This document shows, piece by piece, positions 14,991 through 22,446 of a stretch of DNA of 64,000 bases. The position numbers and the translations under genes were made by a program. Source of the stretch: Acidobacteriota bacterium. Lineage in GTDB: Bacteria > Acidobacteriota > Holophagae > Holophagales > Holophagaceae. The notes under the pieces were generated by a model. That model did not search any database. It was not told the DNA's origin and saw nothing but the letters and a program-made list of their open reading frames with translations. How positions within the stretch are numbered: position 1 is the first letter of the stretch; each line of letters opens with the position of its first letter. Where the stretch lies: contig JAJYRN010000007.1 in NCBI GenBank assembly GCA_021794095.1, forward strand, positions 62,001 through 126,000, written 5' to 3'.

Positions 14991-16622
14991 TCATCCCCCG
15001 TCGCGGAACGTCACCTTGTTGATCTCGGAGAAGGTGGTGATGCCCAGCCGCACCTTCTCGATGGCGCTCTCGCGGAGGAACTGCATCCCGCCGCGGCGGG
15101 CGGCGGCCTTCACCTCCCGGATGGGGGCGCGCTGTACCAGCAGCTCTCGCAGCTCATCGTTGAGGCCCATGAACTCGATGATGGCCTGCCGGCCGCGGAA
15201 GCCGGTGCCATGGCAATCCACGCAGCCGACGCGATCGTAGAGTTTTGCGCTGCGGAGCCAGGCCTCGTCCACGCCGTTCTCCTCCAGCTCCTGGGGGCTG
15301 GGCGGCGGGGCGGGGCGCTTGCACTTGGGGCAAAGCACGCGCACCAGCCGCTGGGCCAGGATGCAGTTCAGCGAGGACACGAAGTTGTAGACCTCCACCC
15401 CCATGTGCTGGAAGCGCCCCAGCACATCCAGCACGTTGTTGGCGTGGACGGTGGTGAAGACCAAGTGGCCCGTGAGGGCCGACTGGATGGCGATCTGGGC
15501 CGTCTCCGGATCGCGGATCTCGCCCACGAGGATCTTGTCGGGATCGTGGCGCAGGATGCTGCGGAGGCCCAGGGCGAAGGTGAGCCCCTTCTTTTCGTTC
15601 ACGGGGATCTGGGTGACGCCTTCCAGCTGGTACTCGACCGGATCCTCGATGGTGATGATCTTGTCCTCGGGCGCCTTGATCTCGCTCAGCACGGCGTAGA
15701 GGGTGGTGGTCTTGCCCGATCCCGTGGGGCCGGTCACCAGGAACATGCCGTAGGGCTCATGGGCGAAGCGCCGGAGCCGGGAGAGTTCGTGGGTGGAGAA
15801 GCCCAGGATCTCCAGGGTGAGGGTCTGGAATTCCTCCGTGAGATTCTCCTTGTCCAGCACGCGGATGACGGCATCCTCCCCGTGGATGGTGGGCATGATG
15901 CTGACGCGGAAATCAATAGCCCGGCCCCGCACCTTGAGCTTGAAACGGCCATCCTGCGGCTTGCGCTTTTCGGCGATGTCCAATTCCGACATCACCTTCA
16001 CGCGGCTGATGATGGGCGAGGCGAAGCGCCGGTCAATGGGATCCGCCGCCGGGTACAGGCTGCCGTCAATGCGGTACTTGATCTGGAACCCCGTGGCCGT
16101 GGTCTCCAGGTGGATGTCCGAGGCCCGCCGCTGGAGGGCGTTGAAAATGGTGGTATCCACCAGGCGGACGATAGGAGCTTCGTCCTTGTCCGTGAGGCGC
16201 TCCAGATCGAGCACCTCGTCGTCCACATCCTCCTCGCGGAGCACCTGGATCTTGAGGGCCTCGCCGGCCTCGTCCAGCACCTTCTGGCCGCTTTCGGACT
16301 TCTTGAGCACTTCCTGGATCTGGGCCTGGGGAGCGCCGGCGAAGCGGATGGGGCGCTTCAGGCGCTGGCGGAGGAGATCCTGGGTGAAGATGTCCAGGGG
16401 GTCGGCCATGGCCAGCCACAGGACACCCTCCCGCTCCTGCACCGGCACGAAGTGGTGTTTGAGCATGAGGTCCAGCGGCAGGGCCTGGAACAAGCCGAAG
16501 TCCACCGGCTCCCGAGTGAGATCCAGCGTGGGGTACAACTCCCGCGCGGGCCGGAAATCCACGAGGGTGGTATCGCCGGGGGCGGCGGGTTCCGGGAGTC
16601 CCTGGGGCGGCTGAGTGGGCAT
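14991..16622 (-). CDS. Type IV pilus / type II secretion assembly ATPase, PilB/GspE
   Basis: 543 residues. An N-terminal MshEN-type domain (about 20-110) precedes the secretion ATPase: Walker A VTGPTGSGKTTTLYAVLSEI near 299, Asp box and Walker B ILVGEIRDPETAQIA near 372, His box TGHLVFTTVHAN, and a zinc-binding pair CPKC...CVDC near 443 and 474. It drives extension of pili or of a type II pseudopilus from the cytoplasmic face. PilB and GspE cannot be told apart by eye. No partner gene is adjacent; an NtrC regulator and a pseudopilin lie near 42-44 kb. Confidence 0.92.
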   Translation of the reverse strand: MPTQPPQGLPEPAAPGDTTLVDFRPARELYPTLDLTREPVDFGLFQALPLDLMLKHHFVPVQEREGVLWLAMADPLDIFTQDLLRQRLKRPIRFAGAPQAQIQEVLKKSESGQKVLDEAGEALKIQVLREEDVDDEVLDLERLTDKDEAPIVRLVDTTIFNALQRRASDIHLETTATGFQIKYRIDGSLYPAADPIDRRFASPIISRVKVMSELDIAEKRKPQDGRFKLKVRGRAIDFRVSIMPTIHGEDAVIRVLDKENLTEEFQTLTLEILGFSTHELSRLRRFAHEPYGMFLVTGPTGSGKTTTLYAVLSEIKAPEDKIITIEDPVEYQLEGVTQIPVNEKKGLTFALGLRSILRHDPDKILVGEIRDPETAQIAIQSALTGHLVFTTVHANNVLDVLGRFQHMGVEVYNFVSSLNCILAQRLVRVLCPKCKRPAPPPSPQELEENGVDEAWLRSAKLYDRVGCVDCHGTGFRGRQAIIEFMGLNDELRELLVQRAPIREVKAAARRGGMQFLRESAIEKVRLGITTFSEINKVTFRDGG

Positions 16623-16633
16623 GCAAGCATCCT

Positions 16634-16905
16634 AGGAGCCTGTCCAAGTAATTGGAACGCCCCGCGCGAGTGGCGCCGCACGAGCCAGGCCAGGAAGGCG
16701 AGGTAAGCGTAGCGGGCACTACGCGATCCGAGCATGACGCCGCATGGCGAAGTGCGCCGCCACTCGCCCTGTGGGCTGGAGCCAGGCGGGCGCTCCGCGG
16801 CGTCACGGCCCTTGAACAACGCACCACGTTGCCCTGCGGGCCTTTCCTTCCGGCGCATCCCGCCTGGCTCCAGCGCGGGGCACTCGAATACTTGGACAGG
16901 CTCCT
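16634..16905 (+). ncRNA. Candidate structured RNA element, copy A
   Basis: This 272-bp gene-free stretch folds into three main helices. Stem I is 16634-16650 with 16889-16905 (17 bp, perfect). Stem II is 16666-16675 with 16758-16767, extended by 16677-16681/16752-16756. Stem III is 16776-16790 with 16859-16873 (15 bp). Inside are small hairpins at 16707-16724 and 16817-16831 and a pair 16807-16811/16838-16842. Copy B (29890-30162) has every one of these helices with different but still paired bases, and shares the loops AGCGGG and CCCTTGAAC. It lies between pilB and nuoA, upstream of the likely nuo promoter. Strand follows the matching orientation of both copies; transcription is not shown. 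Confidence 0.6.
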
Positions 16906-16975
16906 TGTTGAGAACGGCGCGGGGGATGATGGGTGGTCATGGGTCACAACCGACCCTCCGGTCAGGTCTGGGACA

Positions 16976-17005
16976 TTGACCCTGCTGTGACACAGACGGC
17001 ACAAT
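16976..17005 (+). promoter_or_regulatory. Probable promoter of the nuo operon
   Basis: TTGACC (16976-16981) is followed 18 nt later by CACAAT (17000-17005), a fair sigma-70 pair. The nuoA start is at 17025 behind GGAGG. Transcripts from here would not include element copy A. Confidence 0.4.
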
Positions 17006-17024
17006 CGTTCTGCTTGGAGGCCCC

Positions 17025-17378
17025 ATGCGTGGGTATGCGCCCATTCTGCTTTTGGTTCTGATCGCGGCCGTGCTTCCGGTGCTGGTCTGGAGTCTTTCGC
17101 GCCTTCTGCGCCCGAGGTTCCCGAGTGCCGCCAAGTACTCGGCCTATGAGTGCGGCATCACCGCCACCACCGAAGCCCGGGAGAAGTTCAGCGTCCGCTA
17201 CTACCTGGTGGCCGTGATGTTCCTCGTGTTCGACGTGGAGACCGTCTTCCTGATGCCCTGGGCCATCCAGATGAAGGAACTGGCAGCCTTTGGCCTCATC
17301 GAGATGGGCATCTTCCTGTTTCTTCTGCTGTTCGGCTACGGCTACATCTGGTCCAAGGGGGCCCTGACATGGGAATGA
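17025..17378 (+). CDS. nuoA: NADH-quinone oxidoreductase subunit A
   Basis: 117 residues with three membrane helices (about 5-25, 63-83, 90-110). It keeps the family signature [12 protein letters not shown] (about 36-47) and the acidic loop [12 protein letters not shown]. NuoA helps form the quinone tunnel mouth together with NuoH and NuoJ. It is the first gene of nuoABCDHIJKLMN. The ATG at 17025 has a GGAGG site 5 nt upstream. The end overlaps the start of nuoB by 10 bp. Confidence 0.96.
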   Translation: MRGYAPILLLVLIAAVLPVLVWSLSRLLRPRFPSAAKYSAYECGITATTEAREKFSVRYYLVAVMFLVFDVETVFLMPWAIQMKELAAFGLIEMGIFLFLLLFGYGYIWSKGALTWE

Positions 17379-17878
17379 ATCAACCCACCCAGGTCGAACA
17401 ATTCCTCATCACCACCAAGGTTGAGAAGGTCATCAACTGGGCGCGCGCCTCGAGCGTGTGGCCCATGACCTTCGGCTTGGCCTGCTGCGCCATCGAGATG
17501 ATGGCCGCTGGGGCCAGCCGCTTCGACTTCGACCGGTTCGGCGCCGGGATCTTCCGTGCCACGCCGCGCCAGAGCGACCTGATGATCGTGGCCGGCACCG
17601 TCACCTACAAGATGGCGCCCGTCATCAAGAAGCTCTATGACCAGATGCCCGAGCCCAAGTGGGTGATCGCCATGGGCTCCTGCGCCACCGCCGGTGGGCC
17701 CTTCGACTCGTACCACACCATCCAGGGCGTGGACAAAGTGATCCCCGTGGACATCTACATCCCCGGCTGCCCGCCCCGGCCCGAAAGCCTCATCTACGGC
17801 TTCCTGAAGCTGCAGGACAAGATCATGACCAGCAGCCTGGCGGACCGGTACAAGGACATCTTCGAGGAGGTCGGCTGA
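17369..17878 (+). CDS. nuoB: NADH-quinone oxidoreductase subunit B
   Basis: 169 residues from the ATG at 17369; a second ATG at 17375 is possible. It carries cluster N2, the last iron-sulfur centre before quinone. The ligands are the tandem cysteines in [10 protein letters not shown] and the cysteines of MGSCAT and PGCPPRPE. It sits at the membrane junction with NuoD, and all expected ligands are present. Confidence 0.97.
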   Translation: MGMNQPTQVEQFLITTKVEKVINWARASSVWPMTFGLACCAIEMMAAGASRFDFDRFGAGIFRATPRQSDLMIVAGTVTYKMAPVIKKLYDQMPEPKWVIAMGSCATAGGPFDSYHTIQGVDKVIPVDIYIPGCPPRPESLIYGFLKLQDKIMTSSLADRYKDIFEEVG

Positions 17879-18759
17879 TGTCGGAACCGATCGAACCCCA
17901 GGTTCCGGAGGGGGCTTCCGAAAGCCCTGTCGGCCCCTATGTGTACGACTACGCCGCCGCTCCGCAGCGCCAGATCGTCCCGCCCAAGACGGTGCCCCTG
18001 CCCAGCCTGAAGACCTACGAGGCCGAGGTGATCGCCCAGCAGGCGGCCGACGAGGCCAAGTGGAAGAAGATGCAGGCGGACTACGAAGTGGCGAAGGCCA
18101 AGGCCGAGGCGGAGGGCAAGGACGCCCCCAAGCCGCCCGTGAAGCCGGTGCCCCGCAAGGACGACAACGACATGAAGACGCCCTGGCCCCAGGCGGCCAA
18201 GGATCCCGATCTGCTCCACCTCCAGCGGCTGCTGGGCGAGCAGGTCGAGGAGATCTTCGAGCAGGCCGGCGAGCTGACCTGCCAGGTGCGGAAGGAAGCC
18301 CTGCACGAAGCCCTGCGGATCTGCCGGGAGGATGCGGATCTGAAATACGAGATGCTGGCCGACCAGACCGGCACGCACTACCCCGCCGCCAAGGAGTTCG
18401 CCTTCTCCCTGGTCTATCACCTGACCAGCATCAGCCGGCGGAAGCGGCTGCGCATCCGGATTCTGGTGCCCGAGGGCTTCGAACCGGAGAGCGCCTGCTC
18501 GCTCTATCCCAGCGCCAACTGGATGGAGCGGGAAACCTATGACATGCTCGGCATCCGGTTCAAGGACCATCCCGACATGACCCGCATCCTCTGCCCGGAG
18601 GACTGGGAAGCCTACCCGCTGCGCAAGGAATACCCGGTTGTGGGTCTCGGTCAGCGGGACATTGATTTCCGGGAGGACCGGGGCGGCGTCCTGATGCGGA
18701 TCGCCATGCAGAAGGCCGGCCAGATGGGCATCAACCTCAAGCAGCCGACGGCGGACTAG
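17878..18759 (+). CDS. nuoC: NADH-quinone oxidoreductase subunit C with long N-terminal extension
   Basis: 293 residues, well above the usual 150-220. The conserved NuoC domain starts near residue 108 (PDLLHLQRLLGEQVEEIF) and includes the signature WMERETYDMLGIRFKDHPD and the ILCPEDWEAYPLRK tail. The first 107 residues are a low-complexity Ala/Lys/Pro/Glu linker with a short N-terminal part (YVYDYAAAPQRQIVPPKTVP). The start overlaps nuoB by 1 nt (TGATG). NuoC packs against NuoD in the peripheral arm. The extension has no recognised domain and may occupy the surface left free by the absent NADH module. Confidence 0.93.
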   Translation: MSEPIEPQVPEGASESPVGPYVYDYAAAPQRQIVPPKTVPLPSLKTYEAEVIAQQAADEAKWKKMQADYEVAKAKAEAEGKDAPKPPVKPVPRKDDNDMKTPWPQAAKDPDLLHLQRLLGEQVEEIFEQAGELTCQVRKEALHEALRICREDADLKYEMLADQTGTHYPAAKEFAFSLVYHLTSISRRKRLRIRILVPEGFEPESACSLYPSANWMERETYDMLGIRFKDHPDMTRILCPEDWEAYPLRKEYPVVGLGQRDIDFREDRGGVLMRIAMQKAGQMGINLKQPTAD

Positions 18760-18765
18760 GAGCGG

Positions 18766-19869
18766 ATGGTGTTCAAGAGCGAGGAAATGGAAATCAACCT
18801 CGGGCCTCAGCACCCCTCCACCCATGGTGTGCTCCGGGTGAAGCTGCGGCTGGATGGCGAAACCGTGGTCAAGTGCACGCCGGTCATCGGCTATCTGCAC
18901 CGGGGCCTGGAGAAGATCTGCGAGAACAAGACCTACTTCCAGGGCCAGGTGTGGACGGACCGCATGGATTACGTCGCGGCCATCAGCAACAACCTGGGCT
19001 GGGTCGAGGGGGTGGAGAAACTCTTCGGCATCGAGACGCCGCGCCGCGCGCGCTACATCCGGACCATGCTCACGGAGATGAACCGGATCGCCTCCCACCT
19101 GCTGTGGCTGGCCACCCATGCCCTGGACATCGGGGCCATGACCGTCTTCCTCTATGCGTTCCGCGAGCGCGAACTGCTGCTGGATCTCTTCGAGGCCTTC
19201 TGCGGCGCCCGCCTCACCACCACGGCCTTCCGCATCGGCGGCCTCCGCGAAGACCTGCCTCCCGGCTTCGTGAAGCAGGCCCGGGCCTTCCAGGCGATCT
19301 TCCCCGAGCGCCTGGAGGAGTACGAAACCCTGCTCTCCGAGAACCGCATCTGGAAGAAGCGCACCGTGGGCGTGGCCCGCATCAATGCCGAGGACTGCAT
19401 CGCCCTGGGCGTCACGGGGCCCGTGCTCCGCGCCGCCGGTGTGCCCTACGACATCCGCAAGGCCTTCCCCAGCGCTGCCTACGCCGAGATGGACTTCGAG
19501 ATTCCCACCCGTCCCGAGGCGGACACCTACGCCCGGTACCTGGTGCGGCTCGCCGAGATGCGCCAGAGCCACCGCATCATCCAGCAGTGCCTGGACGGGC
19601 TGCCGGAGGGCCCGGTCATGGCCAAGATCCCCAAGATCCTCAAGTCCGAGGTGAACGAGGTCTACCACGCCATCGAGGCTCCCAAGGGCGAGCTGGGCTA
19701 CTACTTCGTAGGCGAGAAGGGTGGCGTCAACCCCTATCGCATGCATGTTCGGGCCCCCAGCTTCGTGAACCTCCAGGCCCTCCCCAAGATGATCGAAGGC
19801 CGCCTCCTGGCCGACGTGATTGCCGCCATCGGCACCCTCGACGTGGTGCTGGGCGAGATTGACCGCTGA
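18766..19869 (+). CDS. nuoD: NADH-quinone oxidoreductase subunit D
   Basis: 367 residues, the normal length for unfused NuoD (49-kDa subunit), related to the NiFe hydrogenase large subunit. It begins with NLGPQHPSTHGVLR, the loop holding the quinone-contacting histidine, and contains GYLHRGLEKI and the RSPS-like C-terminal stretch as RMHVRAPSFVNLQAL. The residues expected to bind quinone are present. It follows nuoC by 6 bp with an AGGAG site, and is followed directly by nuoH, where many operons have nuoEFG. Confidence 0.97.
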   Translation: MVFKSEEMEINLGPQHPSTHGVLRVKLRLDGETVVKCTPVIGYLHRGLEKICENKTYFQGQVWTDRMDYVAAISNNLGWVEGVEKLFGIETPRRARYIRTMLTEMNRIASHLLWLATHALDIGAMTVFLYAFRERELLLDLFEAFCGARLTTTAFRIGGLREDLPPGFVKQARAFQAIFPERLEEYETLLSENRIWKKRTVGVARINAEDCIALGVTGPVLRAAGVPYDIRKAFPSAAYAEMDFEIPTRPEADTYARYLVRLAEMRQSHRIIQQCLDGLPEGPVMAKIPKILKSEVNEVYHAIEAPKGELGYYFVGEKGGVNPYRMHVRAPSFVNLQALPKMIEGRLLADVIAAIGTLDVVLGEIDR

Positions 19870-19877
19870 GGACGCCC

Positions 19878-21038
19878 ATGCCGCCGCCGATGAACCTCCT
19901 CCAGACCATCGTCATGGGCCTGATCCAGATCGTGGCCGTGCTGATTGTCGTTTTCATCATGGTGCCCCTGCTGACCTTCGCTGAGCGCAAGGTGATCGGC
20001 TACGCGCAGGTGCGCCTGGGGGCGACCCGGACCGCCAGCGGAACCCGTGGGTTCACGGCTTCCCTCAACCGGGGGATGTGGGCCATGGGCAAGGTGCCGG
20101 TCCTTTCCTTCTTCCGTGGCCTGCCGGTCTTCGTCGCGGATGCCGTGAAGCTCATCACCAAGGAGGACATCATCCCGGCCAAGGCGGATCGTGCGGTCTT
20201 CACCCTGGCGCCCATCCTCTCCGTGGTGGCCGCTTTCGGCGTGTTTTCCGCCATCGCCTACTATCCCGGCGTGATGTTCTACATGCCGAAGAGCTGGCCG
20301 CTCATCGGCGGCCTGCCGTTCAACGGGGCCATCGCCGACGTGAACGTGGGTCTGCTCTTCATCCTGGGCCTGGCGTCGGTGGGGGTGTACGGCATCGTGC
20401 TGGGCGCCTGGGCCTCGAACTCCAAGTATCCGCTGCTCGGCGGCCTGCGTTCTGCGGCCCAGATCGTGAGCTACGAGGTGCCGCTCACCCTCAGCCTGCT
20501 GCCCGCCGTGATCCTGGCCGGCACCCTCAATTTCAAGGACATGTCGGTGATCCTGTCCACCGGCCAGGGCATGAGCCCGCTGGCGGTCATCCCCCTCTTC
20601 ATCGGCTTCTTCATCTACCTCACGTGCGGCTTCGCGGAGACCAACCGCGTGCCGTTCGACCTTCCCGAAGCCGAGACGGAATTGGTGGCGGGCTTCCACA
20701 CCGAGTACTCGGGCATGAAGTTCGGATTCTTCTACCTCGCCGAATACGCCAACATGATCGTGGTCTCCTGCCTCGCTACGGCCTTCTTCTTTGGCGGCTA
20801 CTACCTGCTCCCCTTCGGCCTCCAGCGGATCATTCCCGCCAGCGTCCCCTTCCTCGGCCATCCCAGCTTCCTCTTCTTCATGGCGAAGGTGAGCCTCCTG
20901 CTGTTCGTCTTCATCTGGGTGCGGGCCACGCTGCCGCGCTACCGGTACGACCAGCTCATGGACGTGGGCTGGAAGTACCTGATCCCTCTCTCGCTGGTGA
21001 ACCTCTTCATCGCGGCCGTGATCCGCTACGCGTTCTGA
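19878..21038 (+). CDS. nuoH: NADH-quinone oxidoreductase subunit H with an altered quinone-site loop
   Basis: 386 residues, slightly long. TM1 (about 8-32) is followed by FAERKVIGYAQVRLG. The usual GPNRVGP...GLLQP loop (about 13 residues up to ADAVKL) is replaced by about 38 residues (ATRTASGTRGF...GLPVFV, 49-86). The rest is ordinary: KLITKEDIIPAKAD, the ETNRVPFDLPEAETELVAGF quinone-site loop and RATLPRYRYDQLM. NuoH forms much of the quinone chamber and couples it to the proton pumps. The altered loop lies on the side facing NuoB and NuoD. Confidence 0.95.
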   Translation: MPPPMNLLQTIVMGLIQIVAVLIVVFIMVPLLTFAERKVIGYAQVRLGATRTASGTRGFTASLNRGMWAMGKVPVLSFFRGLPVFVADAVKLITKEDIIPAKADRAVFTLAPILSVVAAFGVFSAIAYYPGVMFYMPKSWPLIGGLPFNGAIADVNVGLLFILGLASVGVYGIVLGAWASNSKYPLLGGLRSAAQIVSYEVPLTLSLLPAVILAGTLNFKDMSVILSTGQGMSPLAVIPLFIGFFIYLTCGFAETNRVPFDLPEAETELVAGFHTEYSGMKFGFFYLAEYANMIVVSCLATAFFFGGYYLLPFGLQRIIPASVPFLGHPSFLFFMAKVSLLLFVFIWVRATLPRYRYDQLMDVGWKYLIPLSLVNLFIAAVIRYAF

Positions 21039-21048
21039 GGGAGGATCC

Positions 21049-21558
21049 GTGCGCCTGCTCAAGACTCTGATCCCCGGCGACATCGCGGCTGGTCTCGCGC
21101 TGACCGGCAAGTACTTCGGCAAAGTATTCTTCTCCGCCAACCGGAAGAAGGTCCGCGCCCACCTCAAGCACTTCACCCAGGAGTACCCCGAGATCCCCGT
21201 GCGGCTCGCGCCACGCTTCCGGGGCCGGCTCACCCTGCTCAAGGACGAGCAGGGCGAGATCAAGTGCGTGTGCTGCCTGGCCTGCGAGAAGATCTGCCCC
21301 ACCCAGGTCATCACCATCGAAAAGGGCAAGATGGAAGGGCGCAAGATGCCCTATCCCGTGCGCTACGACTTCGAGATGGAGCGCTGCATCTTCTGCGAAT
21401 TCTGCGTGGAAAGCTGTGGTTTCGACTCCATCATCCTGAACCACCAGTTCGAGCTCGCCGCCTACAACCGGGAGGACTTCTCCCTGGGCATGGAAGGCCT
21501 CGGCCAGAACATGTTCGCCCCATCGCCCGTCGGCAAGTACAGCGTGGCCGAGGACTGA
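21049..21558 (+). CDS. nuoI: NADH-quinone oxidoreductase subunit I, 2[4Fe-4S]
   Basis: 169 residues starting at GTG 21049 behind GGGAGG. It holds clusters N6a and N6b with ligands CVCCLACEKICP (about 74-85, one extra cysteine inside the first motif) and CIFCEFCVESCGF (about 110-122). The second motif ends Cys-Gly where Cys-Pro is usual. NuoI passes electrons to N2 in NuoB. With NuoEFG absent from the operon it is the outermost encoded iron-sulfur subunit, and so a plausible docking point for ferredoxin or another donor. Confidence 0.95.
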   Translation: MRLLKTLIPGDIAAGLALTGKYFGKVFFSANRKKVRAHLKHFTQEYPEIPVRLAPRFRGRLTLLKDEQGEIKCVCCLACEKICPTQVITIEKGKMEGRKMPYPVRYDFEMERCIFCEFCVESCGFDSIILNHQFELAAYNREDFSLGMEGLGQNMFAPSPVGKYSVAED

Positions 21559-21592
21559 ACCACCCCCATTCCGCGCACCCGAAGGACATCCC

Positions 21593-22144
21593 ATGGAACA
21601 TCAACTCGAATCGCTCGGCCGGAACCTGTTCGCGGTCTTCGGGCTCCTGGCCCTGGCCGGGGCCGCCTTCATGGTGGTCTCCAAGCGCGCTGTGCACAGC
21701 GTCCTGGCTTTCCTCTTCACCATGCTCTGCGTGGCCGGCTGCTACCTTTCCATGGACGCCGAATTCCTTGGGGTGGCGCAGATCCTGGTCTATGCGGGCG
21801 GCATCGTGGTGCTGTTCCTCTTCGTCGTCATGCTGGTCGAGCTGACGAAATACAAGGAGAAGGACATCTTCCACACCCAGTCGAGGGCTGCCGCGGTGGC
21901 TGTGATCGCGGGTGTCGTGGCCTTCGCCGGGGTGTTCAAGCACGCGTTCTTCGGCCCGGCCTCGCCGGAGGCGCTGGTGTTGCGGCCTGAGTTGGCCCAG
22001 GGCCTGGATGTGGCCCATCAGAATGCGCAAGCCATCGCCCGTGGGCTTTTCGCAGACTACCTGCTGCCCTTCGAAATTCTGAGCGTGATCCTGCTGGTGG
22101 CCCTGGTGGGAGCCGTGGTCCTGGCTAAGACGGAGCGGGTGTGA
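21593..22144 (+). CDS. nuoJ: NADH-quinone oxidoreductase subunit J
   Basis: 183 residues with five predicted membrane helices. It contains the family region DAEFLGVAQILVYAGGIVVL (about 57-76), including the pi-bulge helix that moves during catalysis. A hydrophilic stretch between about 85 and 150 precedes the last helix (LLPFEILSVILLVALVGAVV). The start follows nuoI by 34 bp. The stop overlaps the nuoK ATG by 1 nt. Confidence 0.95.
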   Translation: MEHQLESLGRNLFAVFGLLALAGAAFMVVSKRAVHSVLAFLFTMLCVAGCYLSMDAEFLGVAQILVYAGGIVVLFLFVVMLVELTKYKEKDIFHTQSRAAAVAVIAGVVAFAGVFKHAFFGPASPEALVLRPELAQGLDVAHQNAQAIARGLFADYLLPFEILSVILLVALVGAVVLAKTERV

Positions 22145-22446
22145 TGATCAGCCTGAACGCAGTTCTCCTCATCTCCTTCGCCCTGTTCTCCATTGGCATT
22201 GCGGGTGTGCTCATCCGGCGGAATGCCCTGGTGATCCTCATGTGCGTCGAGCTCATGCTCAATGCCGCCAATCTGAATTTCATCGCCTTCGCGCGCCACA
22301 GCGGATCCGCTGCCGGGCAGGCCTTCGCCCTGCTGGTGATGGGTTTCGCCGCCGCGGAAGTGGCTGTGGGCCTCGCGCTGGTGGTGGCCCTCTACCGCCG
22401 GCGGGACACCGTCCAGGTGGATGACCTCAACCTGCTGAAGGGATGA
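22144..22446 (+). CDS. nuoK: NADH-quinone oxidoreductase subunit K
   Basis: 100 residues, the usual size, with three membrane helices. It has the conserved glutamates in MCVELMLNAANLNFIAFAR (about 36) and near 72 (AAAEVAVGLAL) that carry protons in the MrpC-like unit. I use the ATG at 22144, which overlaps the nuoJ stop; a GTG one codon earlier is also possible. Confidence 0.95.
   Translation: MISLNAVLLISFALFSIGIAGVLIRRNALVILMCVELMLNAANLNFIAFARHSGSAAGQAFALLVMGFAAAEVAVGLALVVALYRRRDTVQVDDLNLLKG

Noticed and set aside
16634-16905. Copy A as an ordinary insertion sequence or MITE
   Set aside because: No transposase and no clear target duplication. Compensatory differences in internal helices against copy B favour an RNA structure, although a mobile origin remains possible.
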